64,000 nt of DNA from Ligula intestinalis (lineage: Eukaryota > Platyhelminthes > Cestoda > Diphyllobothriidea > Diphyllobothriidae): assembly GCA_036362985.1 (NCBI GenBank), contig JAYGXS010000001.1:39278970-39342969 (forward strand), given 5' to 3'. The notes under the pieces are model-generated. The model ran no database searches. It was not told the DNA's origin and was given only the letters and a program-made list of their open reading frames with translations. Below are positions 46,232 through 56,560 of the stretch, in pieces. Position 1 is the first letter of the stretch; each line of letters begins with the position of its first letter. The translations under genes were made by a program, and so were the position numbers.

Positions 46232-47770
46232 GCACTTTCTCCTATCCCACATGCTTCTCTCCTTACAGGCAGTGGCTGTTATGTCCATTTCCCCAACCGT
46301 TACCAACAGATACCTTAGGATTAAGACTCCTACGTTTAATTCCTGTTAGCATTTTTTAAAAGCGTTCTCCTGGGAGGGGGAGTATTGAAGTGACATTAAC
46401 AAGCTTTTTGTTTTTACGCAGTTAAATATGCAAAGTAACTAGCTTGAGACCACTATGAATAAGACGCTAAATAAGCACGTTGTCTTTAGTTGCCAGCATC
46501 TTTTTTCTTATTTACTAGTTTATAACTTTTGGAATACTTCTACCTTAGATTTCTGAATAGACTTTTTCGTATCCTACAGGTTTGAACGAAAATCATGGGG
46601 CATCAAGCTAATAAACTTCTTGCTCCAGAGGTCGCGGCTTCACGTTCTCGTGTTCTGCTTTCTGCCTCACTATTTTATCAGGGAAATGAAAAAGCCGACC
46701 GCAAGTTTTAATTCGTTCCTCAATTTGGCCTTGGAAATGGTTAAAATACATGGACTTTCGTCTGCTAGTTAACTTTTAGCAAATGAGGCAATTAATTAAA
46801 GAAAGTTTTTTAACTGATCCGGACATATTCCTTGCCGGTTTTCGTTTTAACGTTCATTTTTTACGGCGATAAGGGTTCCTTTTTGTGTAGGTCAACAAAT
46901 CGAACCAAAAAAGTTATCTGCATAAAAATGATTCCAAATCATCCACTACTTTAGTAAAAACTTTCAAAAAAATCGTATAATGAGTGTTTTGATAAACGCA
47001 TGACTTATATCCTGTGTTTGTGCGCAGATCGCTGAGAATAGCAAGCTACTCACCGGAGATTTACGGACGCTCTGAAACGCAACGTGCTCGGCTGTCTCCA
47101 AACTTCACGCATCAATTCTAGAGAAAAAACGTTCACTTGATGCGGTCAAAGTGGTATGTTTATACCGGTATCTGCTGATTCTATTTAAATTTTTGAGGTA
47201 CTGACCGACCTGTCAGCACGTCAACTTATGAAAACTATTGTTTTGTGACGTCCAAATCGCCTAAGTCAAATGAAATTCGCGTCATTTTGATTAACCGCAT
47301 CTCAAACACCGCATTTAGGAAAAAAGTACAGCGAACTCTCATGAAACCGTTTTGGAGTCCACACTCCAGCTCTAGGCTGTTAACTACACTTCCTTCTTTG
47401 CTTAGCGTTAGTCTGTGGTGCATTCTTTATTCAAAACTGCAATAAAGAATTATTCTCCAGCGTTTTTCTATTCATGCTGTTTTATATATTGTTTTATGCG
47501 TACGGACAGGTTGTGCACTTCCAAAACTTCTGGTAACCCACGTGATGCGAATTATGTCTGTTTCTGCATTTCCGTTTAGCTAAAAAATGCTATTTGCATC
47601 CAAGGGTAAAGTAGTTGTTGTATTTGCCTTCTGTTTTCAATTTACTTAAAGTCGTGCATCACTCATAGGAAGTTGTAGCGAAAACACGTGGGTCGGTTTC
47701 CTAAATAAAGGCACATTTTACACGTCTCCCTTCCTAATTTTCTGCCTTAGAAGTTTTTCCCCCATTTTTG
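46232..47770. other. AT-rich, no recognisable gene
   Basis: Nothing conserved is seen. The ORFs at 47,235-47,445 on the two strands are antisense to each other and unrecognised. Confidence 0.45.
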
Positions 47771-47975
47771 CTGCCCACAGTATAAATTGATTAGCCGCTT
47801 AGCCATTTCCTATTACTCTGCTGTTGGTATCGATTTTCCTCTATAAGTTCGATTTTGTATTTTCACTTACGTTTTTCACGTTATGCAACGAGAGGAAGCA
47901 GCTGATGAACATTCTCGAAATAAATGCATTCAATAAATTCTGCTGTTTACTCAATCTTCAAAATTAAGGTTTCTT
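47771..47975 (+). mobile_element. PLE 3' region remnant with hammerhead motif
   Basis: Plus-strand relative of the PLE-A 3' region. It has TTTTTGCTGCCCACAGT, an AT-rich spacer, TTATGCAACGAGAGGAAGC, the hammerhead core, AAATTCTGCTG and CTCAATCTTCAAAATT. The coding part is absent upstream. Confidence 0.6.
47897..47944 (+). ncRNA. Hammerhead-type ribozyme motif (copy 3, worn)
   Basis: AGCAG, CTGATGA, ACATTCTC, GAAA, spacer with AATGCATT, AAATT, CTGCT. Stem I is a perfect 5 bp (AGCAG/CTGCT) and the core is intact. Stem II (AC/TC) no longer pairs, so this copy is probably inactive. Confidence 0.5.
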
Positions 47976-49247
47976 TAAAGGCTAGAGTGAAAGTTTCCTT
48001 TAGGTTTAAAACTCGGATGTATTTATCCTTCTTTGCGTTTTGTGTTGCTTGGGACTATTTGCACGAGCAAAATCATGGCTGTCTGATTCTCGGTAAATCC
48101 CGGCTGTCCAAACTAGCCGTTCACTTTCAAGGTTGACTCACACATGACCTCGCTTAGGGCGCTGTCACGACTCAACGTGGTTTCACATGCGAGAGGCCGC
48201 CTTCGCAACTCCGGACGGACGTGCCTTTGTCCGGCTGCCAACTCCTTTCGGGCTTTTCAATTTGAGCCGCTGCTTAATTCCTCGTTCTTTTTGCATGTTA
48301 ATTTTTTTATGTATCCGTCAGTTGGCCTACTTTGCCCCTTCATTGACCGATTTTCATCCCCATTTGTTTATTCGAAAATTGCAGTCGTTTGCGATTATAG
48401 ATTGCTCTTGATATCCCGGTGTTGTGGGTTTGTGTGCCCAATTTTATTTGTTTTAAATGGAGGACGTTTTCCGCTGAAAAGTTTGCAATTACATTTTCAA
48501 AATAAAGCGTACTACTCTTTCTTTCAACCCATTCTCCATTCGTACAGTACAGAATACCTTATCCTCCCAACTCGCGTCCCATTTGGTCTTGTATACCGAA
48601 CAGGGCCTGCTGGTCGTCGTATCGGCTAGGGTCTTCCCTTTAACTCATGCTACTCGGTCATCCGTGAAGGTTATCGAACGTAGGACATGCTCTATGAGGA
48701 CTTCCCTCGGCTTACCACTTGGGGCGCAGCCCTTGCGGTTCCGAAAGTGTCAATGGCTTTCAACGTACATTACCATAGTTTTGGGCTGACTACACTATCC
48801 TATTGACTGACGTCCTACTTTTATTTCTTCTCATACGGAACCGGGCCTGACATGGGTTCATCCATTTACCACAAAAGCTCCCACGCGCAAAGCCACTTAA
48901 CGTAATCCCGGTGGGCTGATCTGCGGCCAGTCGAGCTAATTCAATTCAAGTTGTCACTGGCGCCTATGTGCCACTTGGGGATATCATCCGTCGAAAACTG
49001 CGACATGAACCACTAGCGACATCAACGCTCGGAGGAGGCAAAGCACGTCAATTATACGACACTTGAACTTCTTCACAAACCTAATAAAACAGATACCACC
49101 ACTTAATTGTTCCTTGACTCGATCGGTGAAATACCTGCATTCAGATACCACCACTGTTTCGCTCTCTGTCTCTCTCTCAGGCACATGCGCTAGTCTAGCC
49201 AAACGCCACTGTCACCTGAGAAGACTCCTCGGAATTTTGTACACAAG
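47976..49247. other. Unrecognised; one 161-codon ORF
   Basis: An ORF at 48,144-48,629 (plus) has Phe/Leu/Ser/Cys-rich composition and no recognisable motif. It could be chance. Near 48,535-48,565 the minus strand reads GTATTCTGTACTGTACGAAT and GGAGAATGG, a possible R1 fragment. Confidence 0.4.
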
Positions 49248-49257
49248 NNNNNNNNNN
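49248..49257. other. Assembly gap (10 N)
   Basis: Ten unknown bases. The sequence resumes in the middle of the PLE-C tail, so the missing piece probably includes the GIY-YIG core of that element. Confidence 0.98.
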
Positions 49258-49765
49258 GCAAGAGGGGACAACCGCGTGAGCCGCGAGCCGCTCGAGTCAT
49301 GGTTCTCAGGCCCCCAGTCCATCAACAAGCGCAACGATTTGGCGTTCCCATACAGTGTACTGAGAAGTTTCCTGATTAACAGAATCAGTCACGTGGGAAG
49401 GACTGGGCGCAGCATCAACTCCGACGGCAGCGAGCATAATTGCCCTGCAATTATCCAGCCCGCATCCGATGCTGACGAGCAAACTGTGGCAATTAGTGAG
49501 TCGAACGCGAAGTGTCAAGCCAGTAGCGCATCCATTAAGACCGAAGCGGTGGCTACAGAAGTGAGCAATCATCACACACACGCTGATGAATACTATGAAC
49601 TATAAATACCATGCAGCCTGTGCATGTCTCCACTCTATCTGCGCATGACCATGAATGTGTTATCATCACTTATGATTAAGGATTCCCGCGGGAATCCGAA
49701 ACGTCAGGCAAAAAAAAATCTAGTGCCAGTGATCGCATCTTCTTCTTCTGGACCGCTTCCTGGGA
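49258..49765 (+). mobile_element. PLE-C 3' end, second copy
   Basis: Opens directly after the gap with ARGDNRVSREPLESWFSGPQ, SINKRNDLAFPYSVLR, the C-terminal helical tail of the PLE polyprotein. The 3' UTR follows without interruption: GTGGCAATTAGTGAGTCGAA, TATGAACTATAAATACC, a GGATTCC-CGCG-GGAATCC hairpin (49,680-49,697), GAAACGTCAGGC, AATCTAGTGCCAGTGATCGC and TCTTCTTCTTC. It is the best reference in this window for the PLE-C tail. An ORF of 180 codons across the gap is not a real protein. Confidence 0.8.
49664..49709 (+). ncRNA. Degenerate GAAACGTC-type ribozyme relic
   Basis: CTTATGA stands where the hammerhead core CTGATGA is expected. It is followed by a perfect 7-bp stem (GGATTCC/GGAATCC, loop CGCG), GAAACGTC and AGGC. 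The stem II and 3' core are excellent, but the 5' core has lost the G and stem I does not pair. I infer a dead or altered ribozyme related to 21,239-21,280. Confidence 0.4.
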
Positions 49766-51575
49766 CTCGAGTGTTCGCTACTATTGGCTTCCAAATATCC
49801 CGGTGCCGACTGGCCCACTCACATTCAATAACGAAACAAAAGCACATCCACCAAATCTCGTAAACCCTCTGTCCCATTCTTTGTCACTGATTCTCCTCCT
49901 CTTCATCCTTCCAACCCTACCAACACTCGTCCTAATTGAACTGCACTCATGACATTCAAGTTCTGAACAACAGCTCGCCTTCAGATGAAATAGACGCCTC
50001 ATACGAAAGAAATATCTTTCTAGACTCCCTGGTTTTCACATTCGGGTGAAATATGCATGCCTCTCCATTTAATTTTCATCAGTGATAAATTGTTTTAGTG
50101 AAACTTCTCGAGATTCGTTGTATATTTTCCGAATAGCCGCCGCCTTCTGTGGGTTTACTTCTTCGCGACGTCAAAGGCTACAGTGTGTATTCCTTCAAAC
50201 ACATTGCTACACCCTGCTCCACCCTCTTTAAGACGTCTCTTGGTGCACAAAAAATCGTATACTGCCTAGACAGGAGGTTGATAAACTGAACGAATAATCG
50301 CTCAATCATCTACAGCACCCTCCTTATTCCGAGATCTTTAAATTAAAGGCGTTTAAAGGAACTAAATTTCAATGGAAATGGTTTTACTTCATCATTTATG
50401 CACCGTTTGTACGGAATATGATTGTGTTTGAGTAGGCCTTAAAAGTAAATACAAAACAGTATGTTAAGCTTTATGGTGGTTTTTGTGACTGCAATAAATA
50501 TCCGTGGTTGGAAATATGCTCAGCTAAAATTCGAAATTAAATTTTGACTTTAAATGATGGCCTATACCGTTTGCTTTCGTGATCCCGTTTAAAAGATTTA
50601 TTTAAATTACCATCGAAGGTTTCCATTTGCATCTTACTAGTCTGGATGCAGTATCTTAGAGTACAGCTCAAATAGCTTAGTTCTTTTGGTGCTTGTCAAT
50701 ATGTGCCATTGCAGCAGAGTGCTTGCATCCGCTTAGGGTTCAGGAGTGCTTTCATCTCGGATGTTCATAAGAATAAAGGAACTATAGGGTTGAAATAAGG
50801 GATTTACTCGCCTGAATTCTCGAACGTACTGTTGAAACCATCATCAGAAACAGCGATAAGTTGAAATAGCAGACGCCTGTGAATTGTATTTGCTGCGCGA
50901 CGTCATTATCCGAATGGTTTATTGACGTGTCCATATGGGTAGTTGTTGGGCTGTTTGTAGCACACGTGGTTGTCGCGGCTTTCGAATTTGAGCCACCCAT
51001 TTTTCTGCTCACCATTCACGTGGGAATTTATTATCCTATACCATCGTTTCTAATCCTCTGCTTTGTTTGTCTGCATTTGTGATCATGAGGTCATATCTAC
51101 AGTACACTGCTCCCTTTTTAAATGCACGAAAAAAAGTTATTTTATCTACAACATATCACCATCCCAATAATTGTCAAATGCGGCCAATCTGTCGCATATG
51201 CAATTTACCAGCAACACCAACATCGACAATTCTCCGTAGGATGAGAACACGAAGACAAAAGCGTGTGAAGAAGCGGAAATGGAAAATTTGAAAGCCGATG
51301 TGTCTCCATAGTTTACGTGAATGTCGTGAGAAACTTGACTTGTGAGTATTACATGACTTTTTAACTTTGTCCTTTTAAAATGACCCTTAATTTACCTTTC
51401 CATCTGCTCTCCGTGAATGGACCATTTTCGCTGAAAATTCAGGTTTGCAAAATCCTCAATATAGCATTCTTCTTCTTTCTTCTTGCGAGAATTTCAGCCT
51501 ACCCGAAGTTTGAGACCCGTATGATGAGATGTGATGTGAAAGGTGGCCTCCTTCTTCTCCATTTCTACTATCGCA
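49766..51575. other. No recognisable gene
   Basis: ORFs up to 77 codons (50,782-51,015 minus) without recognised motifs; ordinary AT-rich DNA. Confidence 0.45.
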
Positions 51576-51995
51576 AGGGGTTAAGTTAGCTAAACCCTAG
51601 CAACTGTGATCTTCTGGGCCCGGTACCTTGGGAGAGAAGAATTCGGTGGAGGCCAGAATAGTAAGAATAGTTTATTCTGTATACAAAGGAACGGGGAATA
51701 AGCAGGAAGAAGTATGACTTCGGAGCGCACGACCAGGTACAAGGCTAGCCGGGTCCTAAGTGTGAGCTGGGCAACAGGCATCCCAGCGCCCAGCGTTAGC
51801 AGTCATTGTCTGGGTCGGCCTTGAAGGCTTTTTGGCCAACCAGACTGTGTCGGCCTACGCGTGCAGGCGTGCTTTTCGTTGCCGGGCCAGGGGCCAGATT
51901 TGCGGCATCTGTGATTGGCTGTTCCAAGAAATCGAGAACAGCGGCAATGAGCTTTGGCGAGTTTCGCTTAGACGCGCGCTGGCCACGACACTAAC
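51576..51995 (+). repeat. R1 family, copy 2
   Basis: AAGGGGTTAAGTTAGCTAAA, CCTAGCAACTGTGATCTTC, GGAGAGAAGAATTCGG, TTTATTCTGTATACAAAGG, GGGAATAAGCAGGAAGAAG, CTTCGGAGCGCACGACCAG. It shares its 3' half (GCGGCATCTGTGATTGGCTG, AATCGAGAACAGC) with copy 3, so these two form a subfamily. Confidence 0.75.
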
Positions 51996-52811
51996 ACTGC
52001 ATGCTCTGCCATTCGAGTCCAGGTAGTTTTCTTGTTTTTCAACCCTATTGGTTTTGCTCTCGCCTCATAGAATTCAGTTAATGCCCCTATACGTTCTCCG
52101 TCGTTGCAGTTTGTCCTTTGGCCTCATAACTTTGTTCGTGCTAAACACGCACCTTATGGTGCAGCGTCGTTGTAAGATGATACAACGGACAGAAAGGGGG
52201 GCGGTGGGAACTTCAGAAAGTGGGACAAATCTATGCAGTCTGCTTTTGGATATCCCGTGACCGCGTATGGGTTGACAGTCAAATAAGACAACACACGCCA
52301 TTTATAACAGTGGATGGGTGGAGAACTGGCATACCAACGGTCATGGAGAAGACCACGGAGGCCGATGATGACGTTGTGGTTCCTCCCTCTTGTGGACTGG
52401 ATACTCACTCAATGGCCGGATTAGGGGCTTGAGCGTCCAGTCTTTTCATCCTCTCTGAAACTCTTTGATTGTGCAAGTTGTTTAACCGAAAAATTTGCCT
52501 CATGCGTCGGCGACCACGAAACTCTATGCTCTCGGGTTTCTCGCTAGGAGATTTGACAGTTGACATGCAAACTGACCTCTTTTGTACTGGGATGTGGAGA
52601 ATATACACTTTGTGACCTAACAGATGTCAGTCATCTCCGGGTTGCACTTACGAAACCACAGTCCGTGCACGATCTATCTGCCCACACTCCTAGCCGCTGT
52701 GCGGCGGCTGTCAGGGCCCGAGAAATGAGATCCAAGTTTGTTCCATTAACTGTCGGTAAAGCTTAATCAACTAGTGTTTATATTCCCCAACCTAAATGCA
52801 AGATAACCTGC
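51996..52811. other. No recognisable gene
   Basis: Overlapping ORFs of 62-84 codons on both strands and no family resemblance. Confidence 0.45.
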
Positions 52812-52978
52812 TCATGGCTCAATGATTAGCGCATTACACACTGATCGAAAGGTCGCGATTTCGAGCCTCGGGTGGTGCATAACTTGGGGCTGGGTATGAC
52901 TGGCTGACGATGGCAGATAAACCATAAATTTCCATTCTAGTATCTTCTGCCCTTGTCGGCATTACTTTTTCTCTAGTA
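52812..52978 (+). mobile_element. tRNA-derived SINE
   Basis: Head: TGGCTCAATGATTAGCGC (A box) and GGTCGCGATTTCGAGCCTC (B box). Body: GGGCTGGGTATGACTGGCTG, ACGATGGCAGATAA, CCATTCTAGTATC. The best tRNA-like head in the window. The tail after ~52,960 is worn. Confidence 0.8.
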
Positions 52979-52987
52979 TCTAGGTTC

Positions 52988-53140
52988 AAGGAGACTGGAA
53001 TGACCATTTCCGGCTAGTTAAACACCTTCAGCTACTCATGCCTAGACCTAAGTGGTGCCCACTCGAGCCTCGAACTCGCGACCGTTTGATGGGTGTCAAA
53101 CGTCTTAACCCGTTATCTGGCCGGCTTAGGTCAGGGGATA
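52988..53140 (-). mobile_element. tRNA-derived SINE, minus strand
   Basis: On the minus strand: GATAACGGGTTAAGACG (A-box region), GGTCGCGAGTTCGAGGCTCG (B box), GGGCACCACTTAGGTC, ATGAGTAGCTGAAGG, CATTCCAGTCTCC. It lies head-to-head with the following plus-strand copy. Confidence 0.75.
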
Positions 53141-53300
53141 TTGACACTCATTGATGAAACTTTACCTGACCGCCAACGGTCGTGAGCTCAAGGCTCGAAA
53201 GGGGAACCACTTGGGTCTGGCTATGACTGGCTGACGACGGCTAATAAGCCAGAAATGGCAATTCCAGTCTCTGTTGTCTTTGCCGGCAATACTATCAGCC
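53128..53300 (+). mobile_element. tRNA-derived SINE
   Basis: AACGGTCGTGAGCTCAAGG (B-box region), GGGGAACCACTTGGGTCTGG, TATGACTGGCTGACGACGG, CTAATAAGCCAGAAATGGC, AATTCCAGTCTC. The 3' part is the best preserved of the family here. Confidence 0.78.
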
Positions 53301-54939
53301 TATACTATCAGCTATTACAGCTTTAGTAGTTTCTGTCAAGGCCCAAGGCAGAGTGGTCTGGCGAACGTTCCTCAACGAGTATCCATACCAACTTTAAGAC
53401 CTAACCTGAAAAGGGTCTATTCGAGGGCTTTACTCCAAGTTCTCGCACTAATTTCTTTTGAAATTAAACAAGACAGTTTTTATAAGCGTTGGTGCTAATG
53501 TTAGGGCACGTGCATATTTTCCCCTATCCTGTAATTTAGTGCAAAGCCACCCGTAGGGGAGGGAGCGCTCCTATTCTATTGTCTTACTGGGTGGAGCCAT
53601 GTGACCTAGTCCGACCGCCAACGTCACCGAGGCTAACACTTTCGCGTTTTGGCGTTACCATAGTGACCAGCACTGATGTCACAGTGCACAGGCCTCAACA
53701 ATGCTTAGCGAAATTTAAAATGAGGCCTTTTATTTATGGTTGTGGACACTATCCAGACCTGCACGCTCCTATTTTTCCTGTGAGGGGTTTCAAATAGTCT
53801 GCCTGGAGAGTCCTGGGGCACTTCGCAGTGGAAAAACATCGCTCTCATGGTGTGGAACCTGTCCGTTTGGCTACCGTGAATCCTTTGGTTTTCCTTAATA
53901 CGTTCTTTTTTTCGGATGGTGCAGGAACTATCAAGCCAGGTAGGGTTCGAACACTTATTACCGTTTTAAATCAAAACACTTACCAAATGGCAAGGTTAAC
54001 TGCCTGAGCCCCTTTTTAATGCATGACGCGAAAAAGCAGAAGCTCCGACCGCGTTCTGAGGGGTCTCCGATGTCTGATGTTGAATCAGGTATTATCTACA
54101 TAGGGGATCCACTACAGACATATGCCTCCTGCTGAAGGTGTTTGAGCCATTGGCTGCACTGAAGCAGACTGCAGTACCCGCTGAAATAATTTTGTTCCAG
54201 TGTCAAAAGTGGATCTAAGTGGATCAAGTGGGTCCAAGTTAATCAAAAGTGGATTCCAGGTGTCAAAAGATGATCGTGTGGGAAAAAGTAATGGGCTCTG
54301 TTCCGCTCATGTTTACTAGAATCCGAACATTTGACGCTTTTTTCGTGATGTCAGGTGCTCTAAACTTCATGACTGCAATGAAATCCGGAATAAACCGGCC
54401 TGAGTTCTGGAATATAGGTCTGCTACCAATGAAACCAGAAGGCTATCTTAGCTCTTAGAGGTGACCCAGCTCGACGATAGGTCTGAACCAGATATCAGGA
54501 AAACCAAGACACCGAATGAGCCACACTGCGGGGCATGAGGATCCAGTGGAGGAAGAATGTTTTCCAACATCTTAAAGTAGCTGATTTGGATTACGCAACC
54601 GCTGTCCAGTTTAAAAAGTTCCGCTTATAATCAGCAAGCTACAGTGAGACTTTTCCATGTGCTAAGGAAACAGTAAAGCCACGAAGTATACAGTGAAGTC
54701 TGCCTTGTTCTACAGACCACTATGTCGTCAGAACGGTGATTATGAAACAGCAACCGTACCGTAGAACTGTATAACACTATTTGTAAGTCAGTTTTAAAGG
54801 AAAATGGAACATCAATCTATGAAGTGCAACGGAAATGGTCTCCTTAGTGTTACTGGGGTGACTCACTCCGCGCAGGCACACATATTCCAAGGCTTACCGC
54901 CATTAACGAGTACACATGCATCGGCCGCCTACGCCCGTC
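53301..54939. other. No recognisable gene
   Basis: ORFs of 69-74 codons without family match. Around 54,205-54,270 the motif CAAAAGTGGAT/CCAAGT recurs several times as a short imperfect repeat. Confidence 0.45.
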
Positions 54940-55200
54940 CGTCTAGCCGATCCGTCTGAACAATCACCTGTCAAGTCCGACTCACACAAAGGCCGCTCCA
55001 GACGCTCTGGCGATTCCACGCTCACCTCACCTCAGACGCGGTGCTGTGGTCAGTGGTTGTTCGCTCGTCTGGCAGTAAATGCCCTACGACTTATTCTCCA
55101 TTCCTTTTGTACAGAATAAACCGTTCTTAACACTCTGGCCTTCCATTACTTCTCTTCTCCTAAGAAACCGGGTATGAGAATCGCAGTTGCTAGAGTTTAA
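54940..55200 (-). repeat. R1 family, minus-strand copy
   Basis: On the minus strand: AACTCTAGCAACTGCGATTC, CCGGTTTCTTAGGAGAAGAG, GGCCAGAGTG, GTTTATTCTGTACAAAAGG and ATGGAGAATAAG, in the R1 order. Confidence 0.65.
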
Positions 55201-55419
55201 GTTGCTTGGCACGGTCTTCAAGGATTCTCTCCTGCTCGTTTCACCTGTATTGCAGTATACGGTCACGCGAGAATCATGTTGGCTTCTAGTGGACAGTCTA
55301 TGTTTCTTCGAGCAGGTGGGTGTCACGTGACAGTTCGACTGTCGCATCCCAAGATGCTTCTGCATGCATCGGTAGGCTGTAAGCAAAAGCAGTGACTTAT
55401 GCATGAGTTAGTTTAAGGT

Positions 55420-55520
55420 GACAGCAGACTTGCGCAGCAGCTACCGCACTCTCTCTTCCTTCAACCGCCCGTGTCCGGTGTCAGCAGAGAGCCAAAAGGA
55501 CCTGAGGCAGGGTTGACTCG
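55420..55520 (-). repeat. R2 family, copy 7 (minus, partial)
   Basis: On the minus strand: AGGTCCTTTTGGCTCTCTGC, TGACACCGG, GAGAGAGTGCGGTAGCTGC, GCGCAAGTCTGCTGTC. Confidence 0.5.
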
Positions 55521-55604
55521 CACCTAGGCGTAACACCGCGCTCCAGGCTCCACAATAAAAAACTTGACCAGGGTTTTAACATGATAGCAAAAGGATGGAA
55601 CTAA

Positions 55605-55960
55605 AGCAGTTGGTTAAATGAGTTAGACCCTAGCAACTGCGATCTTCAGACCATGGTTCCTTATGAGAAAAGGAATATTTTATTCTGTATACAGAACAAC
55701 GGAGAATAAGCAGGAAGAAGTTTGACTTCGGAGCGCACGACCAGTCAGGAAGCCAGCCGGGTCCTGTGTGTCTGTTTAGCAGCAGGCATGCCAGCGGCAA
55801 GTGGTCCTTGACCGTAGGCGTGCAGGCGTGTGATTCGTTGCCGGGCTAGGAGCCAGCTTTGCGGCATCTGTGATTGGTTGCTCCCCAAAATCGAGAACAG
55901 CAGCAGTGAGCTTTGGCAAAGTTCGCTTCAACGCGAGCTAGTCACGACAAAACCAGCGGC
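55605..55960 (+). repeat. R1 family, copy 3
   Basis: CCCTAGCAACTGCGATCTTC, CATGGTTCCTTATGAGAAAA, TTTTATTCTGTATACAGAAC, GGAGAATAAGCAGGAAGAAG, CTTCGGAGCGCACGACCAG, GCGGCATCTGTGATTGGTTG. Closely similar to copy 2. Confidence 0.75.
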
Positions 55961-56164
55961 AGTTTGGATCCCAGCTTACGTGGCAGCACATTCCATTATA
56001 CTCCACCTGCTGACAGTCTACACTTGGCCAGCATTTTAATGCATCAAGAGTATAGGGGATGGCAACTCGAATCTCAGTTAACAGGACCTGCGTCTCCGTG
56101 CCACAGACCTCCTTATACACCACCTTGTCACAGCATACTGATTCAAAGAGTGTATTAGTGAAAT

Positions 56165-56560
56165 AAGATTAATAGAGGAAACCCTTGGCACTAAGAACTT
56201 CAGGCCCGGTTCCTTAGGTGAAGGGAAGCCGTGAGAGGCCAGAGTGATAGGAATATTTTATTCTGAACAGAAGGAAGTGGAGAATAGTTAGGAGGAAGTC
56301 GACTCTCGGACAAGTGCAGTCCGGCTGCTAGGGCACTGGGTCCAGAGTTTCAGAGCGTAGGCAGTCATCGCAGTCAGCCTTTGTCTGAGTCAGCCTTGAA
56401 GGACAATGACCAAATGGATTGAGGTCAGCCTAGGAACGCGGACGTGTTATTGGCCGCCGTGGTCTCGCGGAGTTTTCAGCTGTTCAAATCATAGGTCGAG
56501 GTTTGCAATCACGAGACGTAATGTCCAGCGTGACGTGGAGGAAGCGGCGTTAGGGACCAT
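56165..56560 (+). repeat. R1 family, copy 4
   Basis: AGGCCCGGTTCCTTAGGTGA, GAGAGGCCAGAGTGATAGG, TATTTTATTCTGAACAG, GTGGAGAATAGTTAGGAGG, CGACTCTCGG. The 5' block is worn. It lies ~200 bp after copy 3 in the same orientation. Confidence 0.7.

Noticed and set aside
48144..48629. A 161-codon plus-strand ORF
   Set aside because: No motif, Phe/Leu/Cys-rich composition, and no related copy in the window. Not enough to call a gene.
49063..49605. A 180-codon plus-strand ORF across the second gap
   Set aside because: It is joined through ten N and through PLE-C tail and UTR. Only the ARGDNRVS...VLR part is a real protein remnant.
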